From assembly GCA_046703825.1 (NCBI GenBank), contig JBJKSO010000108.1:1-12078 (forward strand): DNA of 12,078 bases, written 5' to 3'. Shown here one piece after another: positions 6,716 to 12,078 of this stretch; within the stretch, counting starts at the first letter, position 1; each line of letters begins with the position of its first letter. The DNA is from JBJKSO01 sp046703825 (lineage in GTDB: Bacteria; Chloroflexota; Dormibacteria; Aeolococcales; Bog-877). The notes under the pieces are model-generated. The model saw only the letters and a list, made by a program, of their open reading frames with translations, was not told the origin of the DNA and did not search any database. The translations under genes were made by a program, and so were the position numbers.

Positions 6716-7792
6716 TCAGTCCGGCTGGCCGTCCGAGCGTGCCAGCGCCGTGTAGGCCTCCCGCTCCGGACCCGAGGGGTCGGTCGCAGCCTGGACCTTG
6801 ACCCGCAGGAAGAGGTCTCCTGCCTGCCCGCCCGCCTTGAGCGCGGGGATGCCCTTGCCGGGAATCCGCAGCACCCGTCCGGAGGGGCATCCCGCCGGCA
6901 CCGTCACCTGCAGCTTTCCCGCCGGTCCGTCGGCGACCACCTTGCCGCCCAGCGCCGCCCGGTAGTCGCGGATGGCCAGGTCCTGGTAGACGCTGCGCGC
7001 CTTGACCTCGATGCCGGGACCGAGCTTGAGGTGCACCTTGAGGTAGAGGTCCCCCCGCGACCCGCCGCGCTGGCCGCTCGCGCCCTCGCCGGCCACCCGG
7101 ATCTTGGAGCCCTCGGTCACCCCCTTGGGTACTGTCACCCGCAAAGTGCGGTGCAGGTACTGGCGCCCGGTGCCGGCGCAGGTGGGGCAGGTCGTCACCG
7201 CCGTCTGCACCGCGGTCCCACCGCCAGGTTCGGTCTGCGCGACCTGGCCCGAGCCGCCACAGGTGGGGCAGGTTTCCATGATCGAGATGTGCATGGTCCG
7301 CTCGGCCCCGGTCATGGCCTCCTCCAGGCCGATCTCCAAGGTGTCCTCGGTGTCGTGGCCCTTGCGAGGGGTGGTCTGCTCGCGGCGCAGTCGGTCCAGC
7401 TGGGACTCCACCCAGGAGCTGTCTCCAGCGCCGTCGCCGTGGCCGCCGAAGAAGGTCTCGAAGAAGTCGCTGAATCCGCCGAAGCGGCCGCCGGCCCGGC
7501 CGCCCTGGGTGTGGGTCTGGCCGAAGGGGGCACGAGTCTGCTGGCGCCGGTAGGCGCCGGCCCGCTCGATGTTCTCCCAGTCGGCCCCGAGCTGGTCGTA
7601 CTTGGCCCGCTTCTTGGGATCCTTGAGGACCTCGTAGGCCTCGTTGACCCGCTTGAAGCGCTCGGTGGCCTTGGGATCCTTGTTGACGTCGGGGTGGAGC
7701 TCGCGCGCCAGCTTGCGGTAGGCGGTACGGATCGCCTTCTCGTCGGCGTTGCGGGCGACGCCCAGGGTGGCGTAGTAGTCACGGAACTCCAC
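6716..7792 (-). CDS. dnaJ: DnaJ-type cochaperone with a half-size zinc domain
   Basis: J-domain protein that stimulates the DnaK ATPase and delivers unfolded clients. 358 residues from GTG 7792. J domain at 1-70 with HPD at 33-35. Gly/Phe-rich linker around 97-123 (RFGGFSDFFETFFGG). Zinc-type region with only two CxxCxGxG motifs (CPTCGGSG at 175-182, CPTCAGTG at 202-209), so one zinc instead of the two of canonical DnaJ. C-terminal substrate-binding domains follow (VTVPKGVTEGSKIRVAGEG; GDLYLKVHLKLGPG; IPGKGIP). It is thus intermediate between DnaJ (four motifs) and CbpA (none). Neither dnaK nor grpE is adjacent, and I saw no CIRCE or HAIR heat-shock operator upstream. It begins 47 bases after the ATP-grasp gene and may be transcribed with it. 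The ribosome-binding site is weak (TTGGAAAC just before GTG). Whether it is the housekeeping DnaJ or an extra paralogue cannot be told from this window. Confidence 0.88.
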   Translation of the reverse strand: MEFRDYYATLGVARNADEKAIRTAYRKLARELHPDVNKDPKATERFKRVNEAYEVLKDPKKRAKYDQLGADWENIERAGAYRRQQTRAPFGQTHTQGGRAGGRFGGFSDFFETFFGGHGDGAGDSSWVESQLDRLRREQTTPRKGHDTEDTLEIGLEEAMTGAERTMHISIMETCPTCGGSGQVAQTEPGGGTAVQTAVTTCPTCAGTGRQYLHRTLRVTVPKGVTEGSKIRVAGEGASGQRGGSRGDLYLKVHLKLGPGIEVKARSVYQDLAIRDYRAALGGKVVADGPAGKLQVTVPAGCPSGRVLRIPGKGIPALKAGGQAGDLFLRVKVQAATDPSGPEREAYTALARSDGQPD

Positions 7793-7839
7793 GTTTCCAA
7801 GTTACCGCCTGACCGGGCGCTCGAAACCGCGCTCGGAGG

Positions 7840-9057
7840 TCACTTAGGACTGGCCTCGGCGTTCCGCATCCGCTCCAGCGCCCGGCCGATCCAGGGCCGG
7901 AGCCCGCCCCGCTCGTCCAGGCAGGGCCCCCGGAAGAGCAGGCGGCCCAGCTCGGTGCCGCGATGCTCTCCCCGCCGCCGGATCACCGCCACCTCGTCTT
8001 CCTGGGGGCCGTCGAGGTCGAGTCCGCCCACCTCCAGCAGGTCTCCCCGACCGCGCCTCAGGCGGCCGGCGGGGTAGGGGGGAGGCGGCTCCGGCTCGTC
8101 GGCGAGCCGGTAGGCGATGACCTGGGACCAGTCGCAGACCGGCCTGATCTCCGGGAGATCCCCTTCGAATGCCGCCAGGTGCAGCTGGAGAATGCCCGGC
8201 TCCCCCCGGCCGCGGGAGCTGATGCTCAGCAGGGGAACCGACGCCACCAGCCGCGGGTTGACCTCGATGCACCAGCAGTCGCCCGCTCCGCCCACGACCA
8301 GGTCGAGTCCGAAGACGCCGCGGTGCCCCTCCGCGCCCGCCCACTCCCCGGCCCGGCGCGCCAGCCGGATGACCTCCTCCGCTGCCGGCACCCCGCTAAA
8401 GAAATCGTTGCCGCATGAGCCGAGCGGGTGGGGAGTGAGCGCCGGGATCCCGGTCAGCTGCAGGCAGGGATTCCCCACCACCACCCGGTCTTTCCCCACC
8501 ACCCCGGTGATGGTCACAGCCACCCCATCGACCCGGGTCGACACCCGGCAGAGCCGGCCGCGGTGGCGCTCCAGCAGCAGTTCCAGATCCTCGGGCTCGC
8601 CGGCGGCGAAGGTCTGCCGGCCCGAGTATCCGTGGGCCAGCTGGACCACCCACGGTCCCCGGAGCGCGACCGCCTCGGCGAGTAGGTCGGGGCCGGCGGG
8701 GCCGAAGACCGTGGGCGGAGTGGGCAGGCCCGCCTGGGCCGCTTTGCTGCTGAAGTAGGCCTTGTTCTCGAGCCGGCGGCCCGTCGCCGCCGGAGAGGAG
8801 GCGACCGAGGCCCGGGAGCGCTGTGCGGCCCGCTCGGCCCGGGTCGAGGTCTTCCACAGCACGAGCCTGCGGTCGCGCACGTGCGAGGGGGAACGGGGAT
8901 CCTCGAGCAGCGCCGCGGTGGAGTGGTCGCGCGACCCCAGCACGGTCACCCCGGCTCGCTCGGTGCCCCGGATTCCCAGGTCGTCGCCGCAGAGCACGGG
9001 CAGCCCGGAGGCCAGCGCCGGCAGCGGATCCGGTCCCACGAAGATCGGCTGGGTCAC
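7840..9057 (-). CDS. Unassigned ATP-grasp family ligase
   Basis: 405 residues from GTG 9057. The ATP-grasp fold activates a carboxylate as acyl phosphate and couples it to an amine or similar nucleophile; the substrate is unknown here. Visible parts: an N-terminal pre-ATP-grasp domain (about 1-95, IFVGPDPLPALASGLPVLC); the start of the ATP-binding lobe (ENKAYFSSKAAQAGLPTPP, 97-115); a glycine loop WVVQLAHGYSGRQTF (136-150), where Gln replaces the commoner Lys; an unusual segment TPHPLGSCGND (208-218); and the Mg/ATP residues Asp252 (FGLDLVV) and Glu265/Asn267 (IEVNPRL). A C-terminal domain from about 290 to 405 has no motif I recognise. Its start overlaps the stop of the threonine-synthase-like gene (GTGA), so the two are almost certainly co-translated. 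It is too long and too divergent to call LysX, although a LysW-like carrier gene lies just beyond its partner. Confidence 0.85.
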   Translation of the reverse strand: MTQPIFVGPDPLPALASGLPVLCGDDLGIRGTERAGVTVLGSRDHSTAALLEDPRSPSHVRDRRLVLWKTSTRAERAAQRSRASVASSPAATGRRLENKAYFSSKAAQAGLPTPPTVFGPAGPDLLAEAVALRGPWVVQLAHGYSGRQTFAAGEPEDLELLLERHRGRLCRVSTRVDGVAVTITGVVGKDRVVVGNPCLQLTGIPALTPHPLGSCGNDFFSGVPAAEEVIRLARRAGEWAGAEGHRGVFGLDLVVGGAGDCWCIEVNPRLVASVPLLSISSRGRGEPGILQLHLAAFEGDLPEIRPVCDWSQVIAYRLADEPEPPPPYPAGRLRRGRGDLLEVGGLDLDGPQEDEVAVIRRRGEHRGTELGRLLFRGPCLDERGGLRPWIGRALERMRNAEASPK

Positions 9058-10127
9058 CGGCGCCGCGGCTCGAGCCCCTGACCCTGCAGGATCCGGTCCA
9101 GGTCCTCGGCGGTTCCCGCCCAGGGCGCCAGTCGCTCGGGATCCGCAGCCGGCCTCAGGTCGAGCTGCGCGGCGGCACCGGTCAGCACCGCGACCCATCG
9201 CCCCGGTGCCGACGCCGCGGAGCCGGCCGCCCGGCGCATCGCCGCCAGGACCGCCAGCCCCTCCCAGGATGTGGAAACGTCGTGCGCTCCGGCGAGCTGG
9301 CGGATCTCCTCCATGTCGTCCTGCCGCACTCGCCAGCCGCGACCGCCGCTCTCCCGTACCGACCGGCGCAGCGCGGGCGCCAGCCGCGACCGCTGGGCGC
9401 CGAGGTCGCCCACCTGAGCAGGCTCCTGGGCGGTGACCGCCCCCGGGTACCAGGGTCGGGTCAGCTCCCCGCCTGGCTCCGCCTGCACCACGTGCAGCTG
9501 CGGCCGGGCCGCGCCGAGCAACTGGAATCCTTGCCAGATGCCCAGCGCCGCCGCCCCGCTGCTGCTGAAGACGAAGAGCGCCCCGCAGCCGCCGGCTTGG
9601 GCCAGCTCGGCGGAGATTCCCCGGTAGGCGGCCGGGGCCCGCGGGTGGGTGGACGCGCGCAGGTCCACCATCCCGTAGCGGTCGCGCGCGTGGTGCAGCA
9701 GTCCGACCGGGCGATCGCTGAGCACGGTCAGCTGGCCCGCAGCGAGCAGGGCCCGCAACTTCACCTCGGGTGTTCTGGGCGACACCAGGGCCAAAAGCCG
9801 GATCGCGGCGGCGTCGGCGTAGGCGGCCGCCGCCACCGCGGCGTTGCCCGAGGAGCTGATCACCGCTCGCCGCCCACCTTCCGCCCGGAGCTCCGAGCAG
9901 AGCAGCGACAGACACCTGCCCTTGTGCGACCCGGTGGGTTGGAGGTCCTCCCGCTTGAGCCACAGGTCTGCGATGCCCAGGCGCCGCCCCAGCTCGGTGG
10001 CCGGCTGAAGCGGGCTGTCGCCTTCGCCGAGGCTGATCTGGGAGCCGGGCTCTAGACTCGTGCCGAACAGACCGGCGTGCACCCACTGGCCGGGCGCGGA
10101 GTGGGGGCGCGGCTCAGTGGCTGCCAA
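9054..10127 (-). CDS. Threonine-synthase-like fold-type-II PLP enzyme
   Basis: Related to threonine synthase and the tryptophan-synthase-beta superfamily. Up to 357 residues. Motifs in order (numbered from TTG 10127): SLGEGDSPL (32-40); the PLP-lysine segment LKREDLQPTGSHKGR with Lys69, where ThrC usually has SFKDR; SSSGNAA (91-97) with the Asn that contacts the cofactor; SSSGAAALGIWQGF (188-201) in place of the usual Gly-rich phosphate loop; and a C-terminal TGAAAQLDL. The cofactor lysine remains, so catalysis is likely, but the altered loops make true O-phosphohomoserine chemistry doubtful. The start is uncertain: TTG 10127 and GTG 10082 are both open and neither has a Shine-Dalgarno. GTG gives a more typical N-terminus, 16 residues before SLGEG. 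It lies head to head with the LysW-like gene and overlaps the ATP-grasp gene by 4 bases. An ordinary ThrC in an unusual setting is the main alternative. Confidence 0.82.
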   Translation of the reverse strand: MAATEPRPHSAPGQWVHAGLFGTSLEPGSQISLGEGDSPLQPATELGRRLGIADLWLKREDLQPTGSHKGRCLSLLCSELRAEGGRRAVISSSGNAAVAAAAYADAAAIRLLALVSPRTPEVKLRALLAAGQLTVLSDRPVGLLHHARDRYGMVDLRASTHPRAPAAYRGISAELAQAGGCGALFVFSSSGAAALGIWQGFQLLGAARPQLHVVQAEPGGELTRPWYPGAVTAQEPAQVGDLGAQRSRLAPALRRSVRESGGRGWRVRQDDMEEIRQLAGAHDVSTSWEGLAVLAAMRRAAGSAASAPGRWVAVLTGAAAQLDLRPAADPERLAPWAGTAEDLDRILQGQGLEPRRR

Positions 10128-10133
10128 GGAGGT
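10126..10133 (+). promoter_or_regulatory. Strong Shine-Dalgarno that fixes the TTG start of the LysW-like gene
   Basis: AAGGAGGT sits 8 bases before TTG 10142. No ATG or GTG is in frame nearby, so this site decides the start and shows that the short gene is real. It coincides with the most upstream possible start of the divergent threonine-synthase-like gene. Confidence 0.85.
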
Positions 10134-10141
10134 GTGTCCAG

Positions 10142-10312
10142 TTGGCCGGAAGCGGCGACCCCAGGGAGTGCCCCGACTGCGGCGCCCAGCTCGACGTCGG
10201 TGAGGCGGAGGAGGTGGGCGACCTGGTCGACTGCCCCAACTGCGGCGCCACCTTCGAGGTGGTGGGCAGTGACCCGCTCACCCTGGCCCCCTTCGAGGAC
10301 GAGGAGAAGTAG
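10142..10312 (+). CDS. LysW-like zinc-ribbon amino-group carrier protein homologue
   Basis: 56 residues, close to the 54 of Thermus LysW. Zinc ribbon Cys10/Cys13 (CPDCGA) and Cys31/Cys34 (CPNCGA), then FEVVGSDPLTLAPFEDEEK, which matches the LysW pattern of EVV..DPL.L.P followed by an acidic tail. LysW binds the amino group of aminoadipate or glutamate through its C-terminal Glu (ending WGE) so that later enzymes recognise the acidic carrier. Here the tail ends in Glu-Glu-Lys with no WGE, so the attachment residue is missing or must be exposed by trimming. It is the only plus-strand gene. Its start is 14 bases from the most upstream start of the threonine-synthase-like gene, and its last 35 bases overlap the end of the MurD-like gene. 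None of lysX, lysZ, lysY, lysJ or lysK is in the window. A LysW-like fold is well supported; the carrier function is inferred. Confidence 0.8.
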   Translation: MAGSGDPRECPDCGAQLDVGEAEEVGDLVDCPNCGATFEVVGSDPLTLAPFEDEEK

Positions 10313-11804
10313 CCTCCCTCACCGCGCTGCGGAACCCTCCCTGGCGGTAGTAGGCGCTGAAGAAGCCGGGGCAGGCGGGGGAGAGCAGCACGGCGTCCCC
10401 GGCCACAGCCAGTTCCCGCGCTCGAAGCACCGCCGACTCCAGCTGCGCGCTCCGGCTGACGGTGTGGCCGTGGCCGACCGCCTCCACGGCGGCCAGCAGG
10501 CGCTCGGAGCCGGAGCCGGGCAGGAGCACCACCCGCCGCACCGGGTCGGGCATGAGCTGGACCAGGCCTTCGAAGGAGATGCCCTTGTCGTCGCCGCCGC
10601 AGATGAGCACGCAGCTCCGGTTCAGCGCCCGGATCGCCGCCACCGTGGACTGGGGGGTGGTGCTGGATAGGTCGTCGTAGAAGCTCACCCCATCCGCCTG
10701 CCAGACCAGCTGCAGGCGGTGGGGGAGGGGCATGAAGCGCCCGACCGCCTCGGCGATCTTGGGGATCCCAGCCTGGTCACCGGTGACGGCCAGGGCGGCG
10801 GTGGCGGCGGCCAGCACGTTGGCGACGTTGTGGCCGCCGACCAGGGGGATCTGGTCGCGGAGCATCAGGGGCAGGCGGGCGCCCCGGTGGCGCAGCACCA
10901 GCTCCCCGCCGTCCAGAAAACCGCCGTCGAGGCGGCCGAGCTCGGCCTCGCCGCGGGCGAAGCGCAGCTCCCCCACCGATGGCGGCGGGGGAGCACCCTC
11001 CAGGCTGAGCCGGTCGTCGCCGTTGCGCACCAGCACCTGGCAGCCCGGCAGCTCGAAGATGCGCCGCTTGGCCGCCACGTAGCCCTCGAGGCCGCCGTGC
11101 TCATCCAGGTGGTTGGGCGTGATGTTGGTCAGGACCGCGTAGGCGGGGGCGGTACGCAGCTGCACCAGCTGGCGGTTGCTGAGCTCGAGCACCAGGCAGC
11201 TGCGACCGTCGTCGCCGGCCACCGCGGCGAGCGCCTGCCGGCTGTGGCGGTCGTTCCCCCCGAGCCACACTTGCTCGAAGTGGCCACTGCGGCGCAGCAT
11301 CGCGGCCGCCAGCGCGCTGGTGGTGGACTTGCCGTGCGTGCCCGTCACCCCGAGCACCGGTCCCCGGGCCAGGTCCAAGTAGGCCTGGGCCATCGAGTAG
11401 AGGCCGAGTCCCGACCGGACCGCCTCCTTCAGCGGGCGGTTGGCCGGTGACAAAAACCAAGCCTGGGTGGGGATGGCCAGCTCGCTCCCCTCAATGTCCT
11501 CGAGGTAGCGCGGGCCAAGGCGGAGCTCGCTGAGCGCCGGCAGCAGCTCGGAGAAGCGCGACTGCCGCTCGGGAGCGCGCAGGCCGGCGTGGGCGCGGTC
11601 GTGGGAGCGCTCCAAGGCCGCCAGGCTGGGCTGCTGGTCGTGGCCCACCACCTGGGTGAATCCGGCTTTGGCCAGGTAGCGGGCCATCTCCGAGCCCTCC
11701 ACGCTGGCAACCCCGACCACGTCGACCCGGCGGTGGCGCAGCGGCTCCAGGACCGCCGGGACCCTCAGCGTGGGCGCGGCTCGAGCCTCGTCCCGGCGAT
11801 GCAT
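10278..11804 (-). CDS. MurD-family Mur ligase with altered substrate-site motifs
   Basis: Mur ligases use ATP to add an amino acid to a UDP-MurNAc (peptide) precursor; MurD adds D-Glu. 508 residues from ATG 11804. N-terminal Rossmann-like region (VDVVGVASVEGSEMARYL, 27-44); P-loop GTHGKSTT (155-162); ELSNRQL (207-213), where MurD usually has ELSSFQL; TNITPNHLDEH (226-236); Lys246 (YVAAK), the position carbamylated in Mur ligases; GGHNVANVLAA (323-333); FYDDLSSTTP (375-384), where MurD has NDSKATN; GGDDKG (403-408); and LLSPACPGFF (473-482), where MurD has LSPACAS. The ATP machinery is intact, but the Lys of NDSK and the Ser of SPACAS are replaced. It starts 10 bases after an NlpC/P60 gene and not beside other division and cell-wall genes. 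It may be a paralogue acting on another amino acid or acceptor; a divergent sole MurD is the alternative. Confidence 0.85.
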   Translation of the reverse strand: MHRRDEARAAPTLRVPAVLEPLRHRRVDVVGVASVEGSEMARYLAKAGFTQVVGHDQQPSLAALERSHDRAHAGLRAPERQSRFSELLPALSELRLGPRYLEDIEGSELAIPTQAWFLSPANRPLKEAVRSGLGLYSMAQAYLDLARGPVLGVTGTHGKSTTSALAAAMLRRSGHFEQVWLGGNDRHSRQALAAVAGDDGRSCLVLELSNRQLVQLRTAPAYAVLTNITPNHLDEHGGLEGYVAAKRRIFELPGCQVLVRNGDDRLSLEGAPPPPSVGELRFARGEAELGRLDGGFLDGGELVLRHRGARLPLMLRDQIPLVGGHNVANVLAAATAALAVTGDQAGIPKIAEAVGRFMPLPHRLQLVWQADGVSFYDDLSSTTPQSTVAAIRALNRSCVLICGGDDKGISFEGLVQLMPDPVRRVVLLPGSGSERLLAAVEAVGHGHTVSRSAQLESAVLRARELAVAGDAVLLSPACPGFFSAYYRQGGFRSAVREATSPRPRRGPG

Positions 11805-11814
11805 CGGCCAGAGG

Positions 11815-12078
11815 TTACCGTGCGGCGGCCGCCACGGAGCCGATCCGGCGGATCGTTAGCAGCCGGTAGCGGTCGAGAAACTCTCGGAGCGGCTCCCGCC
11901 GTACCAGCCAGCGCTGGCTGCAGGCGTGGATCACCTCCTCCGGCGACAGCGCCAGCGCCACGTGGCTGGTGGGGCGCGGTCCCCGCCAGACGGCGCAGAC
12001 GATGTCCCCGGCCCGCAGCTCGGCCCGGTGCACCCGCCGTCCCGCCCGCCGCTGGGCCCGGCTGTTGCGGGGCAGCAG
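11815..12078 (-). CDS. NlpC/P60 family cysteine peptidase, C-terminal part (5' end outside the window)
   Basis: The frame enters from the right edge and ends at TAA 11817-11815, giving the last 87 residues. LPRNSRAQRRAG, LRAGDIV, SHVALAL and IHA are in the order typical of the NlpC/P60 fold. His39 of the fragment (SHV) is the expected catalytic histidine and His51 (IHA) the third polar residue. The catalytic cysteine would lie further upstream, off the window. Family members cut the gamma-D-Glu to diaminopimelate bond in peptidoglycan stem peptides. An internal GTG at 12033 is not the real start, because the family-specific LPRNSRAQ lies before it. It is 10 bases upstream of the MurD-like gene, so the two probably form one operon handling muropeptides. 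Confidence 0.82.
   Translation of the reverse strand: MLPRNSRAQRRAGRRVHRAELRAGDIVCAVWRGPRPTSHVALALSPEEVIHACSQRWLVRREPLREFLDRYRLLTIRRIGSVAAAAR

Noticed and set aside
7840..9057. Naming the ATP-grasp gene lysX
   Set aside because: LysX is about 280 residues and lacks the N- and C-terminal extensions seen here. Nearness to a LysW-like gene is not enough for the name.
10053..10058. TAGACT as a -10 box for the LysW-like gene
   Set aside because: No matching -35 element is visible, and a single AT-containing hexamer inside the neighbouring coding sequence is not enough evidence.
9058..10086. Upstream in-frame extension of the ATP-grasp gene giving a 748-residue protein
   Set aside because: The extra part is an out-of-frame reading of the threonine-synthase-like gene, rich in Arg/Gly/Ala with no motif. 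The GTG at 9057 in a GTGA overlap gives a normal ATP-grasp N-terminus.
10322..10332. CCGC-GCT-GCGG hairpin after the LysW-like gene as a terminator
   Set aside because: It has only four base pairs, no T-run, and lies inside the coding sequence of the MurD-like gene.

Overview
This is a very GC-rich stretch (about 70% G+C by eye) of bacterial chromosome. It is packed with genes that overlap or nearly touch, and all but one lie on the minus strand. PyrR-type pyrimidine control, a LysW-type carrier protein and the high GC suggest an actinobacterial, Chloroflexota/Dormibacterota-like or Deinococcota-like lineage, probably uncultured. No gene here fixes the phylum, so this is a guess.

Right-to-left (the direction of transcription on the minus strand) the window starts with the tail of an NlpC/P60 peptidoglycan hydrolase (11815-12078). 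It is followed after 10 bases by a MurD-family ligase whose substrate-site motifs differ from ordinary MurD (10278-11804). The only plus-strand gene is a 56-residue LysW-like zinc-ribbon protein (10142-10312). Its 3' end overlaps the MurD-like gene tail to tail, and its 5' end is back to back with a threonine-synthase-like PLP enzyme (9054-10127, minus). That gene is coupled by a GTGA overlap to an unassigned ATP-grasp ligase (7840-9057). A DnaJ-type cochaperone with only half of the usual zinc domain follows (6716-7792), with a hairpin that looks like its terminator.

The left half is a pyrimidine operon: pyrB, pyrR, pyrC, then a carbamoyl-phosphate synthetase gene. Each junction overlaps by 4 or 8 bases. 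The leader ahead of pyrB contains what looks like a genuine PyrR-binding loop (CNGNGA-type hexaloop, upper stem, purine-containing bulge, lower stem). A second hairpin pairs CCTCC with the pyrB Shine-Dalgarno. Together these suggest translational repression of the operon by PyrR and UMP. The operon supplies carbamoyl phosphate (CarAB), carbamoyl aspartate (PyrB) and dihydroorotate (PyrC), the first three steps of UMP synthesis.

The two most unusual items are these. First, the glutaminase (CarA) and synthetase (CarB) subunits are encoded by one uninterrupted reading frame, as in eukaryotic CPS II, joined by a short Pro/Ala-rich linker; the frame runs off the left edge. Second, the cluster of LysW-like carrier, fold-type-II PLP enzyme and ATP-grasp ligase, next to a MurD-like ligase, could be a carrier-protein-dependent amino-acid or peptide pathway. 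The carrier lacks the C-terminal Glu that LysW uses for attachment, so any such function would have to work differently. That pathway is an inference from gene neighbourhood only.
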